Positions 6,516 to 13,217 of a stretch of 22,832 nt of DNA are shown here, in pieces. Numbering within the stretch: the stretch's first letter is position 1; each line of letters opens with the position of its first letter. The stretch is from positions 1 through 22,832 of the forward strand of contig MHQM01000026.1 of the NCBI GenBank assembly GCA_001820655.1, given 5' to 3'. The stretch comes from Candidatus Sungbacteria bacterium RIFCSPHIGHO2_02_FULL_52_23. Lineage in GTDB: Bacteria; Patescibacteriota; Minisyncoccia; Sungbacterales; HO2-52-23. The notes below the pieces were generated by a model. The model searched no databases, was not told the origin of the DNA, and saw only the letters and a program-made list of their open reading frames with translations. The position numbers and the translations under genes were made by a program.

Positions 6516-7266
6516 ATGTAATAGGTTGAGTCCGCGCGAGAACGATTTCCGCGATAGAAACGTCCGGCCGAACTCCTTTTATAAAATCACACACCGCGCG
6601 CATGGTAGATCCCCTCTTGATGGTATCCTCCACGACCACCAGACGGGATGGCCATGCGTGATCTTTTGGCACGACAGTGCATAACGGTATGCCGTCGTGC
6701 CACGCAAACTGATACCCACAAAAATCTGCACTCTGATCAGCGATCAGCTTATCACTGATCAGATAAATACTGCGGCCCGTATCACGCAGTGCCTGCGCAA
6801 AACAGCGAAATCCCACAAGCGGCGCATACGCCACCAATACGAGATCAGCGTCGTCTCCCTGCGCAACACGATACGCCGCGCCCTGATATAGAGCATCCCA
6901 GAGCTCAAAGCCCTGACGGTGGAGCTGGAGAATCTTCATCGCCTCAACACTCCGCTCCTGCGGCGTGCGTGCGATGATGAGTCGGGCAAGTACCATCAAA
7001 CTTTCCACATCCTCCGCATGAGCAAAGACCGTCTCAAGAAAAAGCAATTGCGCTTCCCGATCGCCATGCAGGAGTTTCGCGATGAGATACACCAAGAGAT
7101 CAATGTGCGGGGCGTCCAGCATATTGAGTTCACGGGCATAGAGAAGCCCGCGGTGTTCTGCAATGGCATGCATGACCCCCCACGGCAGATTCCTATCTGT
7201 CATAGAGGGGTAAAACCATGCGCACAGAGCATCCCACATCCGTCTGATACCGCCTTCTTGTGCCAT
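6514..7266 (-). CDS. Phosphoribosyltransferase-like protein (type I PRTase fold, C-terminal)
   Basis: 250 residues. The C-terminal half resembles type I phosphoribosyltransferases: a strand-Asp-rich segment (DADLVLVAYAPLVGFRCFAQAL, about 139-160) and the PRPP-loop-like VVVEDTIKRGSTMRAV (about 210-225). The N-terminal 110 residues are helical and not recognised. Members with this loop include nucleobase salvage enzymes, ComF-like and regulatory proteins, and no specific substrate can be assigned. Translation is well supported by AGGAGGTG four bases before ATG 7266, one of the best ribosome-binding sites in the window. The gene stands alone between a consensus promoter interlocked with that of uvrB and its own terminator, so it may share regulation with uvrB. 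Confidence 0.65.
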   Translation of the reverse strand: MAQEGGIRRMWDALCAWFYPSMTDRNLPWGVMHAIAEHRGLLYARELNMLDAPHIDLLVYLIAKLLHGDREAQLLFLETVFAHAEDVESLMVLARLIIARTPQERSVEAMKILQLHRQGFELWDALYQGAAYRVAQGDDADLVLVAYAPLVGFRCFAQALRDTGRSIYLISDKLIADQSADFCGYQFAWHDGIPLCTVVPKDHAWPSRLVVVEDTIKRGSTMRAVCDFIKGVRPDVSIAEIVLARTQPIT

Positions 7267-7298
7267 GAGGCACCTCCTAGTGAAAGAGCACTATATAT

Positions 7299-7327
7299 TT
7301 GTGCGTTCTAAGAACATATAGTATAAT
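7299..7327 (+). promoter_or_regulatory. uvrB promoter
   Basis: A perfect TATAAT (7322-7327) is preceded at 17 bases by a weak TTGTGC (7299-7304). Transcription should start about five bases before ATG 7340. There is no Shine-Dalgarno, so translation is near-leaderless. Confidence 0.6.
7305..7315. promoter_or_regulatory. Candidate operator palindrome in the uvrB/PRTase control region
   Basis: GTTCTAAGAAC has perfect 5-base arms around one base. It sits between the -35 and -10 of uvrB and in the 5' leader of the divergent gene, where one bound repressor could block both. It is not a canonical Gram-positive LexA box (GAAC-N4-GTTC), but it carries GTTC and GAAC half-sites. Its function is inferred. 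Confidence 0.35.
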
Positions 7328-7339
7328 AAAATATCATTT

Positions 7340-10300
7340 ATGTCAACATTTTCGCTGAAAAGTCAATACTCGCCTACGGGCGATCAGCCGACCGCGATTG
7401 AAAAGCTCACGGCGGGTTTAAATGATGGCGCAGAGCACCAGACGCTTTTGGGCGTGACGGGATCCGGCAAAAGCGTTATCGGCGATACCCCAATTTTCGT
7501 AAGAACATCACAGGGGGTCATCAGCCATGAACCCATCAAAGATCTGATACAGCGTCTCTTTCTCGCACTGCCGAATTATATAGAACACCGAGGCGATACC
7601 GAGATACTGACGAGCGAAAAAGTCCCGGAATTACTCCGCTATGAGGCATATAGCTTTGATCCCGCAACTGGCCGCGCCTCTTGGAAACCTATACGGCAGT
7701 TTATTCGGCATCGTTCCCCTAACAAACTCTATACCATCACTACCGCATGCGGCCGATCAGTCACGGTAACAGGCGATCATAACTTTTTCGCGCTTCGAAA
7801 CGGCAAACTACAGCTCATGCGGACATCCGACATGACACGAAAGGATTATCTACCGCTTCCTCTTGCCCTGCCTGCGCCTCATCACCCTTTGCAGACGATA
7901 AATCTCTCTGACTATCTCACTCGCCCGGAACGATTCTTTGTCTCCATGCCGTCGATTCCTACGTATTGGGCGGCAAACGCAAAAATCCTTCGCCCACTTC
8001 TTACTGCCTCAAAAACGCACGGGCTGTTCTATGCAGATGAACGCGTGTCCTTATCCCTGTATCACAAGCTCACCGCCGCACTGCCGACACTCCAAGAGAA
8101 TGCGAGAATAGCAGGACATCGCCATCCACAACACACACTTCTGACCCAGGCTGTCACCGATACTCTGTTGCGTCTTTTCGGCTATTATATCGCCGAAGGA
8201 CATGCAGAAAATAATTATATCATCATATCTTCCGGTGATGATGAGATCATTGATGATTTCACGCGCACCTTGAAAGACATAGGGCTGTACTGGCGCAGGA
8301 GGCCGGACACGTATGACTATCAGATCAATTCCTGCGTATGGAGCGGAGTACTCGCCGCGTTGTGCGGACGCGACTCACGCTCGAAAAAACTGCCATCCTT
8401 TTGGACACAACTCTCCACTCCACAGCTTGCCCATGTACTCAAGGCATATTTTTCTGCCGACGGAGGAATAAGCGGACAAAGCATCGAATGCACCACGGCG
8501 AGCCGGTTTCTTGCCTCGGATGTGGCGTACGCACTGCTACGGTTTGGCATTGTCGCCCGCATACACAAAAGACGAATACGGCTCCCTCTCAAAACAGAAC
8601 GACGCGATTATTGGCGCGTAACCATCTCCGGCCAGCAATTCCTTCGTATTTTTTCCGAACAGATAGGATTTATTATAGAAGAAAAGCAAAGGCGACTTCT
8701 CACCCTTCTCGGAAAAACCTATAACACCAATACCGATGTCATCCCTGCTGCGGGAGCATGGATCAGGAAAACTCGCACGCGCCTCTTGATTCGCCAAAGA
8801 GACATGGCGGACGGATGCGGGGTTACGCGTTCGCTTGTTTCTTTAATCGAGCACGGCAAGCGCGTACCCTCCAGACAGACGTTTGATAGTATCTTGACCT
8901 TCTTGGAACACCACGCGGGCAAGGACAAGGATGTAGTCCGCGAAATTATTGCACAAAGAGGACTTCTGGAACTCTATTGGACGCCGGTCAAAAACGTCAG
9001 CGATGTACTCGGAGAAGCTTTTGTCTACGATATTGCAGTGGAAGAAAACGAAACATTTCTTGCTGGTGATGGTGGGTTGTTTGTGCACAATACATTCACT
9101 ATGGCCAATGTCATCGCGCGTACGCAAAGACCGACGCTCGTGATCTCGCACAACAAGACCCTCGCGGCACAGCTCTACGAGGAGTTCAAAGAATTTTTTC
9201 CGGAAAATGGCGTGCACTATTTCGTCTCCTACTACGACTACTACCAGCCCGAGGCCTACATCCCGCAAAGCGACACGTATATAGAAAAAGACGCCAAGAT
9301 CAATGAGGTGATTGATGCCCTACGCCACGCCGCTACCGCGTCGGTGCTGACGCGAAAAGACGTCATCATCGTGGCATCCGTATCCTGCATTTATGGAGTC
9401 GGCAGTCCTGCAGAATACGAAAAAGTATCTATGAAGCTCTCCGTCGGGACGCGTATGACACAAAAAGAGCTCATGCAAAATCTCATACGCCTGCAGTACG
9501 TGCGCAATCCCATTGATCCCAAGCAGGGACACTTCCGCACGCGGGAAAATATCGTGGAGATTTTCCTGCCCAACGGCGACGAGATCGTACGTATCGCGTT
9601 TGAAAAAAATGCGGTCACGGATATCAGCGTTACAAAAGTCTCTCTTGCCGAGCGGGAGCATGTCCGGAGAGTCCCCGCGTTTACCATATTTCCGGCAAAG
9701 CACTTCGTCACTCCGCAGGACAAGCTCCCGCTCGCAATCGCCAATATCCAGAGCGAGCTTGCCATGCGCCTTGCAGAACTCAAGAAACAGGAAAGGGTGC
9801 TGGAAGCCGCACGACTCAAGCAACGCACGGAGTACGATCTTGCGATGCTTGCATCAGCCGGGTACGTCAACGGCATTGAAAACTACTCGCGGCATCTGGA
9901 ATTCCGCGAGTCCGGTACGCCTCCGCACACCCTGCTCGATTACTTCCGCTATGCGCACGGCGATGACTTTTTGACACTGATTGATGAATCCCATGCCACA
10001 CTCCCCCAGATCCGCGGCATGTACCGCGGAGACCGCGCGCGTAAAGACGTACTCGTGCAGTACGGCTTCCGCCTCCCCTCGGCAGTAGACAACCGCCCGC
10101 TGACTTTTGACGAGTTCCGCGAGAAGACAGGACAGATCATTTATGTATCCGCTACTCCGTCCGCGTATGAGCTTGAAAAATCCGGGGAGCACGTGGCCGA
10201 GCAAGTCATCCGCCCCACAGGGATTCTTGATCCCATCATAGAGGTACGTCCGACAAAAGGACAGGTGCAGGACGTCATCAGGGAAGTAAAAGCCCGCATC

Positions 10301-10924
10301 GCAAAAAATGAACGCTCACTCGTGCTGGCACTCACCAAGCGCCTGGCAGAAGACATCTCGGATTATCTTGCCGAAGCCGGCATCAAAGCAGAATATCTGC
10401 ACTCGGAAGTAAAGACGCTTGACCGGCCGGATATTTTAAAAAAGCTCCGCACCGGAGAGCATGATGTCATCGTCGGCATCAACCTCCTGCGTGAAGGTCT
10501 GGATCTGCCCGAAGTATCGTTTATCGCGGTGCTTGATGCGGACAAAGAGGGATTTTTACGCAACGAGACGACACTTTTGCAGATCATCGGACGTGCGGCG
10601 CGCCACACCGACGGCACGGTCATCCTCTACGGCGATACAAAGACTGGCTCCATGGCTGCTGCAATCCACGAGACCGACCGCCGCCGCACAATACAAGCCG
10701 CATATAATGAGGCGCACGGCGTAACACCGCAGGGCATCTCAAAAGCAATCCGCGAATCCATGTTTGATAAAACAGATCAGGATGACGAGACGCTCGTGCC
10801 ATCCGGGACGAGTACAGAGGTTCTCAAAGCGCTTGAGCATGAAATGAAAAAGGCCGCGCGCGAAATGGATTTCGAACGCGCGGCCAAGATACGGGATCGG
10901 ATACAAAAACTCCGCGGGGTTTGA
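7340..10924 (+). CDS. uvrB: Excinuclease ABC subunit UvrB, interrupted by an intein
   Basis: 1194-residue precursor. Removing residues 45-584 leaves a 654-residue UvrB of normal length. UvrB is the damage-verifying helicase-like subunit of nucleotide excision repair. Visible: N-terminal QYSPTGDQPTAI, Walker A rebuilt as GVTGSGK + TFTMANV across the splice point, the beta-hairpin region YDYYQPEAYIP, the Walker B-like LIDESH, YVSATPS, INLLREGLDLPEVSF, QIIGRAARH, and a C-terminal UVR motif (EMDFERAAKIRDRI). All parts look intact apart from the insertion. Activity requires splicing, because the intein separates the P-loop Lys44 from the Thr that binds the nucleotide. Expression is from TATAAT at 7322-7327 without a Shine-Dalgarno. 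The downstream pyrB has its own promoter. Confidence 0.97.
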   Translation: MSTFSLKSQYSPTGDQPTAIEKLTAGLNDGAEHQTLLGVTGSGKSVIGDTPIFVRTSQGVISHEPIKDLIQRLFLALPNYIEHRGDTEILTSEKVPELLRYEAYSFDPATGRASWKPIRQFIRHRSPNKLYTITTACGRSVTVTGDHNFFALRNGKLQLMRTSDMTRKDYLPLPLALPAPHHPLQTINLSDYLTRPERFFVSMPSIPTYWAANAKILRPLLTASKTHGLFYADERVSLSLYHKLTAALPTLQENARIAGHRHPQHTLLTQAVTDTLLRLFGYYIAEGHAENNYIIISSGDDEIIDDFTRTLKDIGLYWRRRPDTYDYQINSCVWSGVLAALCGRDSRSKKLPSFWTQLSTPQLAHVLKAYFSADGGISGQSIECTTASRFLASDVAYALLRFGIVARIHKRRIRLPLKTERRDYWRVTISGQQFLRIFSEQIGFIIEEKQRRLLTLLGKTYNTNTDVIPAAGAWIRKTRTRLLIRQRDMADGCGVTRSLVSLIEHGKRVPSRQTFDSILTFLEHHAGKDKDVVREIIAQRGLLELYWTPVKNVSDVLGEAFVYDIAVEENETFLAGDGGLFVHNTFTMANVIARTQRPTLVISHNKTLAAQLYEEFKEFFPENGVHYFVSYYDYYQPEAYIPQSDTYIEKDAKINEVIDALRHAATASVLTRKDVIIVASVSCIYGVGSPAEYEKVSMKLSVGTRMTQKELMQNLIRLQYVRNPIDPKQGHFRTRENIVEIFLPNGDEIVRIAFEKNAVTDISVTKVSLAEREHVRRVPAFTIFPAKHFVTPQDKLPLAIANIQSELAMRLAELKKQERVLEAARLKQRTEYDLAMLASAGYVNGIENYSRHLEFRESGTPPHTLLDYFRYAHGDDFLTLIDESHATLPQIRGMYRGDRARKDVLVQYGFRLPSAVDNRPLTFDEFREKTGQIIYVSATPSAYELEKSGEHVAEQVIRPTGILDPIIEVRPTKGQVQDVIREVKARIAKNERSLVLALTKRLAEDISDYLAEAGIKAEYLHSEVKTLDRPDILKKLRTGEHDVIVGINLLREGLDLPEVSFIAVLDADKEGFLRNETTLLQIIGRAARHTDGTVILYGDTKTGSMAAAIHETDRRRTIQAAYNEAHGVTPQGISKAIRESMFDKTDQDDETLVPSGTSTEVLKALEHEMKKAAREMDFERAAKIRDRIQKLRGV
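7472..9091 (+). mobile_element. Intein (540 aa) in the UvrB Walker A motif, with LAGLIDADG endonuclease and XRE-like HTH
   Basis: Precursor residues 45-584. N-terminal splice block: Ser45 in SVIGDTPIFV (Ser as residue 1 instead of the commoner Cys). Block B: VTGDH with Thr144 and His147. C-terminal blocks: VYDIAVEENETF and FVHN ending at Asn584 with the penultimate His. The +1 residue is Thr585. Joining Lys44 to Thr585 recreates an exact UvrB P-loop. Between the splicing blocks is a two-motif LAGLIDADG homing endonuclease, LFGYYIAEG (279-287, Glu286) and LKAYFSADG (367-375, Asp374), both with acidic residues kept. Residues about 478-523 read as a Cro/CI-type helix-turn-helix (IRQRDMADGCGVTRSLVSLI). 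The splicing and endonuclease motifs are intact, so it may still be mobile. Confidence 0.95.
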
Positions 10925-11002
10925 AGAATGCTCAAACACATGCTATCCTCTCCGGCAGTATGCTCTTTTGAGCGTGAATACCACAATCCCTTTCGGAAAG
11001 GA
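10921..11002 (+). promoter_or_regulatory. pyrB promoter and Shine-Dalgarno
   Basis: TTGAAG (10921-10926) overlaps the uvrB stop codon. TATCCT (10944-10949) follows at 17 bases, preceded by an extended TGC. AAAGGA (10997-11002) lies seven bases before ATG 11010 and decides that start over the in-frame TTG at 10968. Confidence 0.5.
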
Positions 11003-11009
11003 CATCGCC

Positions 11010-11951
11010 ATGCCGAGAAGGCACATTCTGCGCGCACAGCAGTTTGATATGGAGCTCCTTAAAACCATTTTCAGGCGGGCTGATCAATTTGCCATATGGA
11101 ACGAGGTTCCCTGGATGAAGGAGACGGTACGAGAAAGATGCCGCGGAAGAGTCCAGGTGAGCTTGTTTTATCAGCCGTCAACCAGAACGCGCATTTCGTT
11201 CGGTATCGCGGCGCATCGGCTCGGAATTCATGTGGAGCCGACAGAAAATGCACGGGAATTTTCATCGGCAATCAAAGGAGAATCTCTTGAAGACACCATA
11301 CGCGTACTGAATGCGTATGAGGTGGACCTGATTGTCCTGCGCCACTACGAGGAAGGAGCCGCGCAACGGGCGGCCGCCGTAAGCTCATGCCCCATCATCA
11401 ATGCAGGAGATGGACCCGGCCAGCATCCCACGCAAGCACTGCTTGACCTCTACACCATCCGGCAGTCCCACTTCGAGATAGATGGGATTACCGTTGTGAT
11501 CGGCGGAGATCTGACGCGAGGCAGAACCGCGCGCTCCCTTGCCTATCTTCTGTCAAAGTACAAAGACGTACGGATTATATTCGTAGCTCCTCCCGAACTG
11601 CGCATGGGCAGTGACGTGCTCGACCATCTCAAAGAGCATGGCATCGCGTTTGCCGAACATGACGTACTGGAAGATGTAGCGCCCGATGCCGACGTCGTGT
11701 ATTGGACGCGAACACAGACAGAGCATCCGCTGGACGGCATAGACGATAATGCACTGCAGGCACGATACTGCATTGACGAACACATCATAGACATCATGAA
11801 GTCTGATGCGATCGTCATGCACCCGCTCCCGCGAAACAGTGAAATCAGCACGGCGATTGATGGCAACCTTCGTGCGGTATACTTCAGACAGGCAGGCAAC
11901 GGCGTGCCCGTCCGTATGGCCGCCATAGAGTGGACGCTTGGCCTCCTCTAA
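11010..11951 (+). CDS. pyrB: Aspartate carbamoyltransferase catalytic subunit
   Basis: 313 residues, close to the usual 305-310. It condenses carbamoyl phosphate with aspartate, the committed step of pyrimidine synthesis, as a cytoplasmic trimer. Motifs: carbamoyl-phosphate loop PSTRTR (56-61), SSAIKGESLEDT (85-96, Lys89), GQHPTQALLDL (137-147), YWTRTQ (231-236) and the aspartate-site MHPLPR (270-275). The TRTQ and MHPLPR motifs and the absence of an ornithine-specific signature favour ATCase over ornithine carbamoyltransferase. The frame is open from TTG 10968, but ATG 11010 has a well-placed AAAGGA. No regulatory subunit (pyrI) or other pyr gene is nearby, so it stands alone between uvrB and rpsT. 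Confidence 0.92.
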   Translation: MPRRHILRAQQFDMELLKTIFRRADQFAIWNEVPWMKETVRERCRGRVQVSLFYQPSTRTRISFGIAAHRLGIHVEPTENAREFSSAIKGESLEDTIRVLNAYEVDLIVLRHYEEGAAQRAAAVSSCPIINAGDGPGQHPTQALLDLYTIRQSHFEIDGITVVIGGDLTRGRTARSLAYLLSKYKDVRIIFVAPPELRMGSDVLDHLKEHGIAFAEHDVLEDVAPDADVVYWTRTQTEHPLDGIDDNALQARYCIDEHIIDIMKSDAIVMHPLPRNSEISTAIDGNLRAVYFRQAGNGVPVRMAAIEWTLGLL

Positions 11952-11971
11952 TGGGCACCATGACCACCAAC

Positions 11972-12000
11972 ATCAGCTACACCTCATACGTGTAGCTGAT
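11972..12000 (+). terminator. Hairpin after pyrB, probable weak terminator
   Basis: An 11-bp perfect stem (11972-11982 with 11990-12000) and a 7-base loop lie 21 bases after the pyrB stop. The following sequence TCTCATTT is only modestly T-rich. Confidence 0.6.
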
Positions 12001-12040
12001 TCTCATTTCCAGAGACAACCGTTTGCCTAAAAACAGGTTT

Positions 12041-12046
12041 TATGAT
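12041..12046 (+). promoter_or_regulatory. -10 element of rpsT
   Basis: TATGAT lies twelve bases before ATG 12059. No convincing -35 is visible. There is no Shine-Dalgarno, so a very short leader is expected. Confidence 0.4.
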
Positions 12047-12058
12047 ACGGTACCGCTT

Positions 12059-12319
12059 ATGCCAATTACGAAATCAGCAAAGAAAGCGCTCCGCCAGTCC
12101 GACCGCCGCCGGGCGCAGAATATGAAGCGCAAAGACGATTACATGCATGTCATGAAGGATTTGAAGCGCGCCGTTGCCGGTAAAAGCAAAGACGCAGGCG
12201 CAATACTTGCACGCCTGTACAAAGCACTGGATAAAGCCGCAAAAACAAACGCCATCGCCAAAAACAAGGCAAGCCGCCTCAAATCGCGCCTGACGAAACT
12301 GATTGCGAAGTCAAAGTAA
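12059..12319 (+). CDS. rpsT: 30S ribosomal protein S20
   Basis: 86 residues, the normal bS20 length, very rich in Lys, Arg and Ala. It begins MPITKSAKKALRQSDRRRAQN, the characteristic bS20 start, and continues as the long helices of this protein, which binds 16S rRNA early in 30S assembly. The frame is open from 12023, but ATG 12059 is the family start and has a -10 element twelve bases upstream. The last 41 bases overlap the convergent 3' end of holA. The rpsT terminator at 12341-12370 is also inside holA, so the two genes share coding and regulatory sequence on opposite strands. Confidence 0.93.
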   Translation: MPITKSAKKALRQSDRRRAQNMKRKDDYMHVMKDLKRAVAGKSKDAGAILARLYKALDKAAKTNAIAKNKASRLKSRLTKLIAKSK

Positions 12320-13217
12320 CTAGTCGCACGAGCGCTTCCTCCGGCCTTGCAAGGCCGGTTTTGATTTTTATATCCTCTTCAAAAAACCGCGTGAGGATTG
12401 ACGCAAGAAATCCTCCCGACAGGGATCGTACCTGCGCGGAAGCTTTTTTTACGACAAAAGGATGTATGCCGTGGCGCGGCGGCACAGGCCGCCCCTGATC
12501 AAGATATGATCTCACGAGCATAAGCGTACGCGCGTATCCTGCAAGATACATAAACATCCCCACCGCATTCTCCCCCTGCTCAAGCAGTGTATGGACCGCG
12601 CGCAGAGCGTCTTTAGGCGATACCAGAAACGCATCGCCGAGTTGAAACACCGTAGCATCCGCCCTTGATTCTTGATTCGTGGTTATTGATTCTGAAGGCA
12701 TCACGGCTCTTTTTTCCATTTCACCCGACAGCGCCCACAAATCTCCTCCGCACCGCCGTGCCATGCCCAAGATTTCGGCGCGTGCCAGATTGAGCTTGCG
12801 GGATTTTGCTTCCTCCTCCACCCAGCGCAAAAGCTTGTCGCCTTTCAGTATTTCAAAAACTTGCGTACGATCCGCCAGAGCAGACGCCTCGTCAAGCATT
12901 TTTTTTGCGTCCTGCCCGACCTCGCTGTCCCATACGATCATCAGGGATCCTTTGTCCTGCGCCGAGCGTTTCAGCGCATCGCGCACAAGTGTAAATTGGC
13001 GCGGAAACGTAAACGGCCGCTCAATGATAATAAGTTTCTTCTGCTCAAAAAGAGACTGCCCTCCCGCTATCGCAGGCATACGCGCAAGATCATCCTCCTC
13101 GGCGTCAAACCTGTGCATATTGAATGCGACGCCGGCTTTTGCACGATACGCTTCCATGATCTCCACAAGTTTTCTGCGGCTCCGAAACGTATCCGCTCCG
13201 TACAGAAGATAATTCAT
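12279..13217 (-). CDS. holA: DNA polymerase III delta subunit
   Basis: 312 residues. Delta opens the sliding clamp as part of the clamp loader. The protein starts MNYLLYGADTFRSRRKL, the usual short delta N-terminus. Its AAA-like core has QSLFEQKKLIIIERP (54-68) and LMIVWDSEVGQDAKKML (92-108), followed by the collar domain (about 200-300: ALRAVHTLLEQGENAVGMFMYLAGYARTLMLVRSYL). The ATG forms a 4-base ATGA overlap with the polA stop, so the two replication genes are coupled. A heptamer array encodes TNQESRA at about 180-186. The C-terminal tail (about 14 residues) is read from DNA that also encodes the end of rpsT. Confidence 0.9.
   Translation of the reverse strand: MNYLLYGADTFRSRRKLVEIMEAYRAKAGVAFNMHRFDAEEDDLARMPAIAGGQSLFEQKKLIIIERPFTFPRQFTLVRDALKRSAQDKGSLMIVWDSEVGQDAKKMLDEASALADRTQVFEILKGDKLLRWVEEEAKSRKLNLARAEILGMARRCGGDLWALSGEMEKRAVMPSESITTNQESRADATVFQLGDAFLVSPKDALRAVHTLLEQGENAVGMFMYLAGYARTLMLVRSYLDQGRPVPPRHGIHPFVVKKASAQVRSLSGGFLASILTRFFEEDIKIKTGLARPEEALVRLVTLTSQSVSSGAI
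12341..12370 (+). terminator. rpsT intrinsic terminator embedded in holA coding sequence
   Basis: An 18-base perfect palindrome (12341-12358) is followed by TTTTGATTTTT on the plus strand, starting 22 bases after the rpsT stop. The same DNA on the minus strand encodes the holA residues KTGLARPE. Confidence 0.9.
12665..12692. repeat. Heptamer array, TTGATTC class, inside holA
   Basis: Units on the plus strand: TTGATTC, TTGATTC, GTGGTTA (diverged), TTGATTC, all in 7-base phase. They are translated as SITTNQESR. Confidence 0.9.

Larger units (their letters stand above)
7271..7346 (-). promoter_or_regulatory. Promoter and Shine-Dalgarno of the PRTase-like gene
   Basis: A perfect minus-strand TTGACA (7341-7346) lies 17 bases from TACTAT (7318-7323); TATACT is available at 15 bases. 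AGGAGGTG (7271-7278) follows. The -35 overlaps the uvrB start codon, and the -10 overlaps the uvrB -10 by two bases. Confidence 0.75.

Noticed and set aside
10915..10938. Hairpin GTTTGA/TCAAAC after uvrB as a terminator
   Set aside because: The stem is only six base pairs with no T tract, and it overlaps the likely pyrB -35.
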